This document shows positions 1 through 12,375 of a DNA stretch of 64,000 nucleotides, in pieces. The position numbers and the translations under genes are program-made. The notes beneath the pieces were generated by a model that was not told the DNA's origin, made no database searches, and saw nothing but the letters and a program-made list of their open reading frames with translations. Within the stretch, counting starts at the first letter, position 1. Each line of letters opens with the position of its first letter. This DNA comes from Paramecium tetraurelia. Its lineage: Eukaryota > Ciliophora > Oligohymenophorea > Peniculida > Parameciidae. Location of the stretch: the NCBI RefSeq assembly GCF_000165425.1, contig NW_001799624.1, forward strand, positions 62,001 through 126,000, in the 5' to 3' direction.

Positions 1-1403
1 ATTCAACACTACTAATGTTGAATTATCCAATAAACTCAAACTCACTGAAGATCAAAATGCCACCAATTAAAAGCAACTCATGGATCTTCAGAATGAATTG
101 AAGGACTCCTAAAAGTAATACAAAGAAGAAATGACTAAAATTATGCAAATCCTTGAAAAGACCAAAGAAAAAGTATTTATTATATCTAACTATTAATTAA
201 GTCTATTCATGAGCAGGAACTATTTAAAAACAGATTGCTTGAAAAGGATGATATTTTGAATGAAGCCAAAAAACAATTTGAATAAACTACTAAATAATTT
301 GAAAAGTATTTACTCATTGTATTTATATCAAAGGGAAAACGCTTCTCTTACTACATAACTATCATAAGCAAACAAGACTCTCTAGGAATAGGCTAAGAAA
401 AACTCTGATCTTGAGTTCAAAATTAGAGAATTGGAATCCAAATTACAAGAAAGCAATAGACAATACATCAAATCACTTGAACATTCTAAATAATTAGACA
501 TCGAAGTATAAGTTTATGCACTATATATAGCTCAAAAAAGCTATTTAGACTTCGTAAAAGTATTAGGAATAAATTATATTCAAAGAAGAAGAAGTATAAA
601 AATCAAAACAACTCTAATTGCGAATTCTACAAGATAATTCAGATTTAAAAGCTAAATTGGAGTCTCTATTGCAAATAAACTCAAAAAGCAAATCAAATGA
701 ATTGCAGAATCTAAAAAATCAGATACTTGAAAAAGATTAAGAAATCGAATTGCTCAAATAGCAATAAAGGTCTTTGGCAACTCAATTAAAAACTAGTTAA
801 GGCTATGCGAATAGATTTAAGTAAAGAAATAAACAATTAGAAATGGAAAACACTGAACTGTTAAAATCAAAGAATAATTTAGAGACTTTGTTCTAAGAGA
901 TACTCGATCAAACAAAATAAAAATCGAATGTCAAGAATTTATCTGCATTATCAAATAATCCTACTAAATATTAAATGAGTTTACTCTCCTAAAGAAAGAA
1001 TTATATGCAAGAAAACACTTCAACACACTCATAAGAAAATAGATCCTCAAGTCAAAAATCTAATAACACAACTCCAAATAAGGTTGGTAAGACTGGAGAT
1101 GTATCCTTTAAAAGAGCCATCCTAGTAAGTGGATAAAAAAAAACTGCTAATTCAGGGTCTTAAGACAATGTTCATGTAAAATAGTCTAATAAACTTCTCA
1201 ATGAAATTTAAGAACTTGATGAAAGCCAATAATAATAGAATAAATCTCAATCTTAGTAGGACAATTATGATTAATAAATGGGACATGGAGAATAGCAAAA
1301 TATATAAAAAGAGTAAGAACACAAGGACGAATAAATACTTGATGAATAAGAAAATAATGAGGAGGTTGCAGATTTTATTGAGGATGATAATGATCTTAAT
1401 TGA
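1..1403 (+). CDS. coiled-coil protein, 5' truncated
   Basis: The frame is open from nucleotide 2 to a TGA at 1401-1403 when TAA/TAG are read as Gln. Three introns of about 29, 28 and 25 nt (all GTAT..AG) must be removed, leaving about 439 residues. The sequence is a long Glu/Lys/Gln/Leu-rich coiled coil, followed by a Ser/Asn/Gln-rich low-complexity stretch and a very acidic end (EEVADFIEDDNDLN). No enzymatic motif is visible. The N-terminus lies outside the window, so family and length are unknown; it is probably a structural or cytoskeletal protein. It converges on the next gene with only 24 bp between the two stop codons. Confidence 0.8.
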
Positions 1404-1427
1404 TATAATTTAACTGGTGATGTTTTC

Positions 1428-2959
1428 TCATTTTTTTAATATTTTATCTTTTAATTTTTCCATTGCATCTTTAACCACTTTAATTTCATCTTCCTTCAAA
1501 TCTCTTTTTATTTTTAAGAAGTTTTCAGGTTACTTTAAAATGGTTTCGACTACACCTAATACCTCATGCTTTATTTCAGATGAGATCAATACTTTAAAGT
1601 CTCTTGCTAAAAAGCTAATTTGTTTCTTTTAAAAATAACGGTCTTGTTTCATTTTACATATTTATTTTATAATATCGTATATATCTAATTATGTCTTCGG
1701 TATTTCTTCAAACAGTTTAAAAGTAGTTAAAAGTTGTATCATTAATTCTATGAAATCGAATTTCCTATTTTTGTAATTTTTAAAATCTAATTTTTAATCT
1801 TCTAAATTTTTGTCTGTTGTGGTGTAAAATTTAATAACATTTTAAATTTTATCAAATAATTCCTTTTTATCAAATAATTCCTTTTTATCAAATTATTCCT
1901 TTTTATCTAATTATTTCTTTTTATCATTCTCTTTGAAATCAAGTAGATTGATCCAGTTACAATTATTATTAATAAAGCACTTCATTAAAATTGAATTTAT
2001 TTGTTACTTATTTCTTTATAGTAAATTCCAAAATATAATATTGTATATATTCCTCATAAATTTACCCTTAGTAAATTTTGTTTTATCAATAATTTCTCTT
2101 TCTCTAAACTTCTAAAGTTTCTTCTTATATAATTCTTTATTCTATTCTGCTTCATCTTAAATAAATTGTTTATATTTTTAATGTACTTCTAAATTATAAT
2201 CTAACATCAAATCTATGTTTGCTTTTAAGTTTTCAACACTATCTATTGATTCGAATAGAATTATGAGATAAAAGGCATAATCATTTTGCAAGAATTTTAT
2301 GTTTCTTAATTCTTTGTCACTCTTTAATTTTTTTAAATAATTCTTCCTCTCATCAAAGCTGAGATTTAGTGCTAAATCTTTTTCTTTTTTGCAGTTAAAG
2401 TTTAATACCTAATTAATTTGATCAATATAAATATGATAGAAGTCCAAGATCATCTATTTGATTTCAGTTTTTGAAAGCTTTTCAAAATTCAATTTCAGAA
2501 CAATTGCCAAATGTAATAAATTAACTTAGGCTTCTTTGTCAAAATATGGATTTTAAAAAAGGTCTTTAAAAACTGTTAAATATGGCTGATGTTTTTCTTC
2601 ATCTAAGACATACTGACAAAGATTCCTTTAATCTAGCATAATTATTTAGGTCTTAGAAAAAGACTTGTATTAAATGTTATCTGATTATTATTCTTATTAA
2701 ATGTTATCTGATTTTTATTATTATTTAACAATTTGCAATTACTCTTGCAGTTTTTATTTTTCCTAAGCGATATTTAGTTCCTCCTCAATTTTCCTTTTAT
2801 CAATCTAGAATTATCACATATCAATACATCCAGTATTAATGTTTGATTCCCATCCTGAGTTTCGGCACCTTTGCTGTTATGATATTCCTCTTCAATCTTA
2901 TCCTGATTATTTGACTCTGGTTACTCATCCATCCCATCGGCATCACTATAAAAATTCAT
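1428..2959 (-). CDS. coiled-coil protein of unknown function
   Basis: The start ATG is the complement of 2957-2959 and the TGA is the complement of 1428-1430. A single 23-nt intron (GTATTGATATGTG...TAG) near codon 44 leaves 502 residues. The N-terminus is acidic (MNFYSDADGMDEQPESNNQD), then comes a Gln-rich coiled coil. The rest is a mostly helical region with several hydrophobic patches (for example VNLLHLAIVLKLNFEKL), which suggests a folded helical-repeat domain. Residues from the 18-bp repeat read as repeated DKKE(L/Q)F units. I do not recognise the family. The gene sits tail to tail with the upstream coiled-coil gene and on the same strand as the malate dehydrogenase gene. Confidence 0.75.
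1850..1921. repeat. four tandem 18-bp units inside a gene
   Basis: Four consecutive 18-bp units of the form TATCAAATAATTCCTTTT run from 1850 to 1921. The first two are identical and the last two carry a few substitutions. On the coding (minus) strand they encode about four copies of a six-residue unit around DKKE. The frame is kept because 18 is a multiple of three. The array is small and probably arose by slippage. Confidence 0.85.
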
Positions 2960-3057
2960 AATAAAAATATTATTAATATTATCTATATTTTTTTCGAATA
3001 TAATAAAAATTTGGATATTAAAAATAACCCATAATATTTAATATTGTTTTTTGTAAT

Positions 3058-4179
<1,122 letters not shown>

Positions 4180-4218
4180 ATTAGATATTAATAATAAATA
4201 ATACGTATGATAACACGC

Positions 4219-4957
4219 TCAGTTAAATATTATTCTTTTCCAACCAATAATTACCTCATCCTTGTCCCAGGATTAGTTAAATTGATCTTCAAAACTAAAT
4301 AATAGTAAAATTGCACTCTATACCCAACTCTAATATAGGTGACAAAGTAATTGCCATCTTTGCATTCCACCTTGACTCTCCTGGAATACGATTCTGCAAT
4401 CCATCCAGCATCCTCATAATTCTGTTCAGCTAAATCAATGTATCCATCTCCCACTCCTACAACTACAGCAACATGACCCCAAGGTTGATGTTAACTTTAT
4501 GGAGCTAGTAGTAAATCACCAAATTTAGGTGGTCTAACATGAGAATTCAATATATACTCAGTTCCACCTTGTTTGAATCCAACAAATGGAAACGTGCCAG
4601 ATTCTTTTGACAAATCTTCTACTGTTTCCAAGTTCCAAATATCAGGTGCTTTCTAAATATCCGTAAACATGGTTTTATAATTCAACACAAAAAACCTTCG
4701 AGCAAACTCGACACATTAATATCTATTTTCAAATATCTATCTTACTTGTAGCCCATAAAAATATCACATCTCAATCCAGATTCTTCCTTTTTATAGTGAA
4801 TCTCATAGAGGTAAAACCTTGTTCTATCATAATTTGGTTCGCAATTCGAATACCCGATGACACCACCGTGTGCCACACCGATCTAGGAACCCCAGGGAGG
4901 ATGCTACTTAATCATTGACCCAAATAGATATTCTATTTTCTTAAAATATTTATGCAT
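4219..4957 (-). CDS. CHAP-domain amidase, glutathionylspermidine-amidase-like
   Basis: A 231-residue CHAP (cysteine, histidine-dependent amidohydrolase) protein with introns of 23 and 20 nt. Putative catalytic residues are Cys74 in YKYQCVEFARR, His154 in PWGHVAVV and the Glu of IDLAEQNY near residue 170. This order and these motifs match the amidase half of glutathionylspermidine/trypanothione synthetases, whose known triad is Cys-His-Glu. No ATP-grasp synthetase domain follows. I infer an amide-bond hydrolase acting on glutathione-polyamine conjugates or peptidoglycan-like amides; the substrate is not shown by the sequence. The start codon lies 12 bp from the divergent neighbour's start. Confidence 0.8.
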
Positions 4958-4969
4958 TATTAAAGAATA
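4958..4969. promoter_or_regulatory. 12-bp spacer between divergent start codons
   Basis: The CHAP amidase gene (minus) and the unknown plus-strand gene begin head to head with only 12 bp between their ATGs. Any core promoter and 5' UTR must lie in this AT-rich spacer or inside the coding regions. The plus-strand start is the less certain of the two. Confidence 0.45.
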
Positions 4970-5850
4970 ATGATATGGAACTCAAACAGTTTTCAACAAA
5001 TTAAGTAAGAATTAAAAAAGGATTATTTCTAGAATTTCAAATATGTAAAATTCACCACTTTCAATATAACTACTCCACTAGATCCTTTTGGATGTATAAA
5101 TAATTTATATAAATCTCTTATTGATTTTACTGTCCATGCTGAAATAACTGAAGAGATGTGGTTTCAGGTCTAAGTCACTTCCAAGAACGATTCCTTTGCT
5201 AGTTCATAAGTTTATTAACACTCGAGGACGATATATCAGAAGAAATGCCATCAAGGCTTGTGCATTTGGACCTTTTGAAACTCCAAAGACTATTTCCCGT
5301 CGAAAATCATGCGAGGGAGAAGCCTTTGGCTACTTTAAATCGAGTAAGGAGTGGATGCAGTTAGTCAAAATTGATCATCCTCAACATCGCAATTAGAATC
5401 TAGCTAGGATTGTATTTTTGAGACTAAAGCGTGGGAATTCACAAAGCCAGTCAAAGCGCGTTCTTTCTTTAAAATAGTGTACTAATAGATACATTATAAT
5501 TAGGCTTCAAAGACTAAGTAAATTTGCTACGTATATTATCTACATTTAAACCAAAAGTAACTGTTTAATAAGTTGATTTGATCAATCAGCCGAAGAAAAT
5601 TTCTGTGCCTCCTTTGCCATCTCCTAAGGCTAAAGTGCATACCAAATTATTCCAATTCAATAAATCGATTACAATCGATCAACCTCTTTTTCCAAAAAAG
5701 GTCCATAGAAATTGGAGTCAATTGGAGATGCTGTCACCTTAGAAGACAACTACTTAACCTGCATCCAATTATGCAAGTCCAAGGAAATTCAAGAAATCAA
5801 TAATGAACATATACGGAATTTCAAATACTATGCATCTCTTAAAGTACTGA
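4970..5850 (+). CDS. hypothetical protein
   Basis: The best model starts at ATG 4970 (MIWNSNSFQQIKQELKK), removes an intron of about 35 nt at the GTCTAAG site near 5169 and an 18-nt intron at 5412-5429, and ends at TGA 5848-5850, giving about 275 residues. A 21-nt in-frame GTAAGG...TAG segment could be a third intron. The middle and last exons read naturally (LLTLEDDISEEMPSRLVHL, FKDQVNLLRILSTFKPKV) and the C-terminus is basic and Pro/Ser-rich. All three frames are partly open between 5180 and 5500, so the exon joins are uncertain. No family is recognised. It converges on the carbonic-anhydrase-like gene with 28 bp between stops. Confidence 0.55.
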
Positions 5851-5878
5851 TTTAATTTCAATTAAAAATATATAAATG

Positions 5879-6742
5879 TCAAATTGATTTATAAATTATG
5901 AAAATCATAGCACAATATGCCAAGAACAAACCAAAATCTTTGGCCAAATAGCTTTCACAGTATTTTCCTTTCAATTTTAATAAGTCAATCACTTCAGTTG
6001 TTTTTTCCTGAGTGTTGTTGGTTTAATTGCTACGGAAGAAATAATTGAAGTGAGCAACTTGTTATTAAGAAATAGGAAGTGGAGTATCTACTACATACCA
6101 TTGTACCAACTGTTCGCAATCCAAAAGATGAGAATTGAAAGTACCCATATAAGTATAGAATGTTGAGTCCAAGGGGATCTATGAGCCAAGGGAATTGTGA
6201 AAATTGATGGTCAGAGTCGTAGTGTTCTGATATTTCAAGATCTTGAAATAGTAATCATCAAAAAATGGTTGTGATTTCTTTTTATCAATTTTGAAAAGGA
6301 TAGATACTATGGCCATTTGCGAATTAGAAATTAAGCCATCTTGCAATTGATGATGAATTAGCATCTCCAAATCATATTGAGTTCCCTCTATTTGGTGTTC
6401 AGATGGGGATCTAAACTCAAAACTAGTTGCAGTGTAGGCTTTAAAAGATATTTTTAGAACTAATACCATTCAGTTTGCCTTGCATATCAGATGCTGAGAG
6501 TGTTGAAATGGGAGCAATTGTATAGATTGTCTATAGATGTTTGGCAATTTCAATGGTGAGTGGGTAATCTGCAAAGGATAGATTGAACTCCATTGTGTTG
6601 TCACATACGGATTAGGTTGGTTTGAGGTTTCTGGTTGTAAAGTAGGGGATATCATCTGCTTATTTCATTTTTTTAATATACCTGAACATATCGCAAGAGC
6701 TTGATTGATATAAAATAAAATGAAAATTGTGCTTAATATCAT
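5879..6742 (-). CDS. carbonic-anhydrase-related protein, zinc ligands lost
   Basis: A 270-residue alpha-carbonic-anhydrase fold with introns of 23 and 28 nt. The N-terminus is a signal peptide (MILSTIFILFYINQALA). The diagnostic segment SPSEHQIEGTQYDLEML corresponds to the conserved SEHTxxG...DLELHLVH region, and the C-terminus carries a hydrophobic anchor (FGLFLAYCAMIFIIY). In active enzymes three histidines bind zinc; here the HxH pair is replaced by Glu and Arg (FEFRSPSEH) and the third His by Leu (LEMLIHH). Catalysis of CO2 hydration is therefore unlikely. The protein resembles carbonic-anhydrase-related proteins, which act as binding modules. I infer a surface or secretory membrane protein. 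Confidence 0.8.
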
Positions 6743-6768
6743 AAATATAATATTTAATTCATGTACTT

Positions 6769-7450
6769 TCAATGAACAAATTTATAGTATAGAATAAGTA
6801 CTTTTCCAATTGTTAATATTCAAACCAAAGTCATCAATATCCCTTTCTTATACGATTCCCTATTCTTAATCATAGTTGCACGTTGTTAAGTTATCTTCAC
6901 TCTACTCTAGATCTCCTCGGTCTAAATTAGTAACTCTCTTACATCTTCAATATCTCTTAGTAGTTTCTGCTTTTTTAATTCAGAAGAATATACAGGATAC
7001 CTATTTAAGTGTCTTCTGCTTCAAGTAATCGTGAATTAAGATGATTTAATTCCTTCATTTACGAATCCAATCAAAATTCAACCCACTGATCTGAGATGGT
7101 TATGTTGTTTTGACAATTTTGCTAAAGTGGGTTTACTGTTGCTTGTCAATATGTAATTGAGCCTCAACCTCTTTTGTCATTCTGTGTAAAGCATCTTATT
7201 TATCTCAACTTCAATACAAATTCCTGTTTATTCCTAGGATTAAATGAACCATATTCTTTTCCGATAAATTTGAACTACGAAAGACATTGATCGTGTAGAT
7301 TACTTGTTATTCAGCCTAAACATGAATTGGTTTCATCTTCTCCAATGTGAGTTGTTTCCTCTAAGTCTTGGAGAGTTTTTTATCGAGGTTTTTGAGTTCA
7401 TCAAATTTTAAGTGAAGAAAATATCATATTATCGAAACATGTTTGAATCC
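6769..7450 (-). pseudogene. decayed Vti1-like SNARE gene copy
   Basis: Downstream of the intact SNARE gene on the same strand lies a region whose pieces mirror it but do not join into one frame. Segments such as LLEAEDTQIGIL, LKKQKLLRDIEDVRELL, KNRESYKKGILMTLV and ILTIGKVLILYYKF parallel the intact gene's VETEDLQVGL, QKKKLLIGIEG, MENRELFSKAL and VLTLGNLMLIYYK. A TGA interrupts the frame just before the membrane anchor, and at least one frameshift separates the first two pieces. The 5' half is still coiled-coil-like. An alternative 25-nt intron could remove the TGA but would also destroy the anchor. I call it a tandem paralogue in decay; the exact 5' limit is unclear. Confidence 0.5.
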
Positions 7451-7463
7451 ATTAATTAATTAA

Positions 7464-8141
7464 TCATATTTTATAGTATATCAACATTAAATTTCCTAGT
7501 GTCAACACTCCAATCAATCCCAATTTCAATGCTTTACTAAAGAGCTCTCTGTTCTCCATATCTCTCACATTTCTCCCAGTCTCTTTGACGCCTTTTCTAA
7601 TATCATCTGTCTTAATAAATCAACTAATTATTATACCCCTTCAATGCCTATCAACAATTTCTTCTTTTGGTCATCGAGACCCTTCATTAATCCTACTTGC
7701 AAGTCTTCAGTTTCGACTAATACTTTATGGCAATCCTATAATTGATTAGTTTGCGTTTCTAGTTCATTTGTATTCTTTTCTTATCTCCTTCTGTTGTCCA
7801 AATTTAATGATGGCTGAGACTATTCAATGGATTTTGCTTATTCAATGGATATCAGATTCTTTTAGGCAGTTGAGAAATTTCCTAAGTGCTATTTTAATTT
7901 TGTTTCTAATTCAGCCTTCAAAGTTGATTAACAATGCTTGAATTCAAGTTTCATCAAATTTAACTTAAATTATAGATATATCCATGCTTACTTTATCCTC
8001 TGCTTATTTCAGTTTGGTTTTCAATATCTCCAAAGTGGCCTCCTTAGATTAGGTGAGAGAGTATCGTTAATAGGCAGTGTTAAATTCATCTAGTAAACTT
8101 TGAAAGGCAATCTCATTTTTATCAAATATCGCTCGAGACAT
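7464..8141 (-). CDS. Vti1-like Qb-SNARE
   Basis: A 207-residue membrane-fusion protein with introns of 28 and 26 nt. It has an N-terminal helical region, then a SNARE heptad region (CHKVLVETEDLQVGLMKGLD through TDDIRKGVKETGRNVRDM), and a single C-terminal membrane anchor (ALKLGLIGVLTLGNLMLIYY). Size, order and the anchor at the extreme C-terminus fit Vti1-type Qb-SNAREs, which mediate Golgi-endosome-vacuole fusion. Another small tail-anchored SNARE cannot be excluded. The start is the complement of 8139-8141. The next gene upstream on the same strand ends 32 bp away, and a decayed copy follows downstream. Confidence 0.75.
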
Positions 8142-8173
8142 TTATAAATAATAACAAAATTAACATAAACAAT

Positions 8174-9895
8174 TCAGAGATTCTTTGAGATTCTCATTGT
8201 CTTCTATCTTTTCAAACTCACTCTAATGCGGGATTGCTTCTCTTAATTTAATTGATTTGAATCCTCATCTAGAAAGATAAACGAGCTCTACTCTAGAATC
8301 GAACTTACAAATCTTTCCACATCTGAATGAATGAAGAATTAATTCTTCACTTGCATAGCAAATATATCATTGTTCAACTTGAAGATTCTCTGTCTCAAAG
8401 TAACAATTTCCAATGTGTCTCTAGAAAACCTCAATTACAATTTGGCAGCCTTCAATTCCAATCTGAATTTCTTGATCTCCCTCTACTCCCTAATGTGAGA
8501 CCGATAACGATCCCTCATCAACAAAGTGATAAACTAATTCTAAAAGTACGCTTGATATCCCTTCTCATAAAGATACTTGATCCAAGTGATGAATCTCTTA
8601 TCCATTTTTTATAGAGACGGAATGGAGTGCACCTTCAAAGTGTATTGATCCCATTTTTGAATCATCTTAGCCTTGTATTCTCTCACATTCCTTACAAATT
8701 GATTAAGATTCAACTTGATTAACTGCAACTTCCCACTCGTTATCATAGCTTTCTTCTTGAACATGTACAACGAAGCTCTCCACTTCAACAAAGGCATTAC
8801 AGAACCCAAAGAATTGTGAATCAATCGTCTCCTTGCCTACTTACAATACATCATCAAAGATAACACAGTGTCTCCAACTACTCTATGCAGAATGTCTCCT
8901 CTCTCCTTCTATTGTTTCTCTCTAAATGTCTTGATTCTCAGCTGTAAACCTATCACCATCATCTTATTCTTCATCAATTACTTTCTCCTCTATTATAACC
9001 AAGTCTACAATTTGTCTACAAGCTTGATATAATAAAGTAATTCAAACCAAAGGTATTTCTATTCTCTTCTCCTATCCCTGTTTCTTAAGGCTGATGTTAT
9101 CAACTTGTATTCATCATGTGCCCATTCCTTGGCCTTAAATTCAAGACTCTTCATTTAGCTTGCTTCCAACATAGACTTCTTTTGCAAATTCCTTGTTTTC
9201 AATACCTACAAGAAACGATCTGATCGACTAACTTCAATCTCGAATTTGTTCACTTTTTTGACTGCCAAAACTTTATTCTGATTCACTATGAATTAAGGAG
9301 TCCTTGGTATCTCACTCATTGGAATTCTATCATGATTACTTGTCATACGAACCAATTTGCGAAATGAATCTGCCTATCCGAAATGAACCATGAATTTTAT
9401 ATCTGTTTATTTTCTTGCAACCACTGCCAAATTTAATTTATCTTCTCCATTATGTCTCACAGCCCATTGTCTACTTCGAATGACTTGATCACAATTGAAT
9501 TTGGTTGGATAAGGTGAATTAAATGAAATCATTATCTAAAACTCACCATCACAAAACATCGAACAATTCAAAGGCGATTTCTAACCTCGAGTCCCAATAT
9601 TGCAATAATAAAACTCCATAGGAGCTACCTTGTAAACCTTCCCAGATATTATCGTCCCTCCCAATTGACATTCACATTGTACACTTGGCTCGGTATTGAC
9701 CTACTTCACTATCTCACGCACACTCTTTAATTCTTCCACGCTCTCCAAAATATTCCAAGTTCTCTAAAACCGCTCACTTGTTTCCTCCAGAATCCTAGAT
9801 TGATCAATTACTCCCGATCCACTAGTTTGTGATCTATAATGAGAAATAGAGGGAGAATTTAATTGATTAATTGGTCTTATTATTGATTTCTTCAT
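8174..9895 (-). CDS. hypothetical basic helical protein
   Basis: An uninterrupted frame of 573 residues runs from ATG (complement of 9893-9895) to TGA (complement of 8174-8176), with no intron needed. The N-terminal third has a globular look (EFYYCNIGTRGQKSPLNCSM, FNSPYPTKFNCDQVIRSRQ) with several cysteines. The remainder is rich in Lys/Arg/Leu and probably long helices. The organisation, a small beta-type domain followed by helices, is not one I recognise. It is followed by the SNARE gene on the same strand and faces the WD40 gene head to head across 128 bp. Confidence 0.75.
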
Positions 9896-10023
9896 TTTAT
9901 AATTATTATGATTACAATTAATTTGATATCATTCTTAATTATATTTTTTAATTATTCTCTACGCAAACTATGCTAAATTATATATATAAGTTTATAATTA
10001 AGATTGATTAATTATTATATTAA

Positions 10024-12228
10024 ATGAAAGATTCTGAAGAAAATAAGGGAGGTATAAAATGCTAAATATGCAAAAATAATCCAGTTACTCTTGTTCTAGT
10101 AAATAAAAGAATACTGGATAACTAAAGATTATTGTGTGACCGTTGTTATCACAGTTATAAAGGAAGCGAAAATTCAAAAAGTTATTAGAATTTATTAGGA
10201 GAAGTGCATCAAAAAAACGAGCTAAAAGAGATATAAAGAAAGACAATTGCTGATTAGCAGATTAAATCCATTAAAATATTATTATAGTTACTAAATTCGT
10301 ATAAAGATGATCTCATGAATAAAATAGATAACTTAGTCTATTGGGTAAATTAGTGGATTAAAATAATTGAGAAAATTAAAAATGATCATCAAAATAGTAA
10401 TTTTTCTGATGAAATTGATTCTCTTTTATTTCCAAATTATATATAGGAGCAAATGGAAGTTCTGATGTTTAAACGCCGAATCAAATATTGGAATTTTTAG
10501 TATTGCAATTAATTTATAATTGCCATTCAAAATTTTGCAAATGCATCGAAATTACAAGAAAGCTACAAACTCTTAGTAGATGCTTTATTTTCGATTGAAC
10601 AAAAGATTGAAACGAAACCTTCTGATATAATAAAAGCATTAAATGATAAAACATGCCCTTTGCATTAAGAAACAATAAATAGAGTGTACTATCAAAATTT
10701 GCAAAATCCAATAGGAATATTATGTAACAGTTGCGAAAATAAATATGGGGAGGAGTCTTTGGAAACTTTTGGTCAAAATTGGTCAAAATTTCTGAAGAAG
10801 AAGGAAGGAGGATTGGAAAAATTCAACCAATTTTTGAAAGAGAAAATTAAACAAAATATTGAGATCCAAATAAAAAATTAAGTTTAAATAAATTCTTTTT
10901 ACAATAAAGGAATAAATAATTTAGTTTAAACTGGATCAATAGAATTGTAAAAACAATTCAAAGAAATAGAAGAGCTAAAAATAATTGAACGAGACTTGAA
11001 GATTGAAATCATGATCTCAAGTATCTTATAATTTAATAATTTAAATAATTTAAGATTTGATTAAAACAGATAAGAAAATTAAATTATTACTCATTCTAAT
11101 CCAATAATTCAAATAGATACAATTTTGAAAGAGTAAATTAAAAAAAATTCACCATTTTTGGATGATAAATCTAATTTTTTATATGATGTGAATTTTGATC
11201 TGGCTCTATATGGACCTGTTTAATGGAAGCTAGTATCTTAATGTGAAAACGAGAATTGTACTGTAATAGCAATTAATTCTTCTAAATAACTAATGGTTAC
11301 TAATTAAGGCAACAAAATCAATATATATCAACTAAAATATCCAAATTAGGAAAATCAACTAAAGTAACTATCTTGGGAAAAAAAATTATAAGTTCATAAA
11401 CAGCATAATGAGTTATCCATAACTTGTATGATCCACAGTAAATAATACAATTCATTTGTTACTGCGGATGAGTAGCTTGTCATTTGGAAATATTGTGATA
11501 AGATAGATGTGTGTCAATAACTAGTTATTGAAAAATAAAATGGCTATATTAATTGTTTAATAATCAATAAAAATGAGACTTAATTATTTAGTGGAGGAAA
11601 ACAGATACAAGTTTATCATCTCAATTTTGAAACATATTCCGTAAAGTATGAATACTCTTTAATAGAACATAAAGAAAAAGTTTTGAGTTTAAGCTTAAAT
11701 GACTCTGAAACATACTTGATATCATATAGTGCAGATAAATTGATAAATATTTGGTTTAAAGGAGAAAAAAAATGGATAATTAAGTAGAGTCTTAAAATAA
11801 ATTTATAGGAATATAGTAATACAATATCTTTTATTAAAAATGATTTATTTATTTTGGTTACAGATCTCATCACACATAAGAAAAATATAATTAGTTTCTA
11901 TAAAAAAACAGGAAGTGACAATCCATTTTAGGAATAAGTAAAGGAATAGTTATAAATAAAGTATTAGTCTGAGGATGATAAAAAGAATCTTGATTAACCT
12001 GGATTTCCTATTATTTAAATAGAAAATAAAAATCTTATATTTATAAAGAATAGAAACTATATCTATACTATAAGATAGGAATTAGATGGATTATATGAAA
12101 CAACTCAGAAGATTATGGAATTTTCAAGTTCTTCTATATTTGGTAACTCACTATACATCCCAGAGAAAAACGAATTATATTTGGTTATTTGGGATAAAAT
12201 ATTAAAAACCTATCAAATTATGATCTGA
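10024..12228 (+). CDS. zinc-finger, coiled-coil and WD40-repeat protein
   Basis: A single 734-residue exon. The N-terminus carries a CxxC...CxxC pair (CQICKNN, then CDRCYHS), and a second Cys/His set lies in the middle (CPLH, then CNSCENKYG), suggesting two zinc-binding knuckles or B-box-like elements. Helical coiled-coil segments separate these. The C-terminal half shows WD40-type blades (QLVIWKY, LFSGGKQIQVYHL, LISYSADKLINIWFKG). The arrangement resembles TRIM-like proteins without a clear RING. It is probably a scaffold protein, with partners unknown. The codon use (many TAA/TAG Gln codons) is typical of the window. Confidence 0.75.
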
Positions 12229-12375
12229 TCTGTATCACTAGAGAGATTGATTAATTTATTTATATTAATTTTAGTATATATTGAATATATAGACCTGTAA
12301 AAAAATGAACAAAATATCTTTATAAAAGTAAATTTTTTTTAAATGCACTTATTTTTTTGATGTTAAATAATCTTT

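Noticed and set aside
2540-2560. An apparent frameshift at a T run in the second coiled-coil gene
   Set aside because: Recounting the raw bases gives six T on the coding strand, which keeps the frame open; there is no lesion.
5196-5396. An alternative frame (GRYIRRNAIKACAFGPFE) in the hypothetical gene
   Set aside because: It cannot be joined to the clear exons on either side as well as the chosen frame, though it is not fully excluded.
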